A DNA stretch of 6,182 nucleotides from Candidatus Peribacteraceae bacterium (lineage in GTDB: Bacteria > Patescibacteriota > Gracilibacteria > Peribacterales > Peribacteraceae). Made by a program: the position numbers and the translations under genes. Under the pieces are notes generated by a model, which was not told the DNA's origin, searched no databases, and worked only from the letters and a program-made list of their open reading frames with translations. The stretch lies in assembly GCA_018062585.1 (NCBI GenBank), contig JAGORY010000013.1:1-6182 (forward strand), read 5' to 3'. Positions 6,154-6,182 of the stretch are shown in pieces; within the stretch, counting starts at the first letter, position 1, and each line of letters starts with the position of its first letter.

Positions 6154-6182
6154 GCGTCGTAGACGGTTTCAAACCAGTGGTG
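6150..6182 (-). CDS. Probable 3' end of an upstream - strand gene (last 10 codons and stop)
   Basis: Read on the - strand, the right edge gives an open frame of ten codons (HHWFETVYDA) ending in TGA at 6152-6150, whose TG is shared with the flippase ATG (6153-6151). An ATGA overlap is a common arrangement in bacterial operons, and the aromatic-rich tail would suit the C-terminus of a glycosyltransferase or similar protein. Ten codons are too few to name a family, and one other frame is also open here, so this rests mainly on the ATGA geometry and the absence of any other start signal for the flippase gene. Confidence 0.45.
   Translation of the reverse strand, partial: HHWFETVYDA

Overview
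The window is a piece of a cell-surface glycan locus (O-antigen, capsule or S-layer glycan type) from a bacterium. Six protein-coding genes fill almost all of it, and all are ordinary members of polysaccharide-biosynthesis families. I see no rRNA, tRNA, CRISPR array, insertion sequence, phage gene or novel defence-type system. Stop codons are TAA, TGA and TAG, used in the standard way, so there is no sign of a UGA-recoded lineage. No base signature identifies the species. The dense packing and the lack of ribosome-binding sites before any complete gene would fit a Candidate Phyla Radiation-type bacterium (for example the Peregrinibacteria/Peribacteria area), but this is a weak guess.

Layout. 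On the + strand, in order: the C-terminal half of a non-hydrolysing UDP-GlcNAc 2-epimerase, cut by the left edge (ends 605); a Gfo/Idh/MocA-family oxidoreductase (640-1722); an extended-SDR nucleotide-sugar epimerase/dehydratase (1828-2799); a GT4-type glycosyltransferase (2801-3967); and a class I SAM-dependent methyltransferase (4001-4840). On the - strand, converging on these with a gap of only 2 bases, is a Wzx-like polysaccharide flippase (6153 down to 4843). The last codons of another - strand gene probably overlap its start at the right edge.

How the genes could work together (inference from families). The 2-epimerase, the oxidoreductase and the SDR enzyme would make modified UDP-sugars, starting with UDP-ManNAc. 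The GT4 enzyme would add a sugar to a lipid-linked glycan on the cytoplasmic face. The methyltransferase could modify or cap the glycan, and the flippase would move the lipid-linked unit across the membrane. The exact sugars cannot be read from sequence alone.

The most notable signal is in the control of expression. All five complete genes have their start codon fixed by a nearby upstream in-frame stop, and none has a convincing Shine-Dalgarno sequence. Two of them (starts 640 and 4001) have a -10-like hexamer ending only 6-8 bases before the ATG, as expected for leaderless transcripts.
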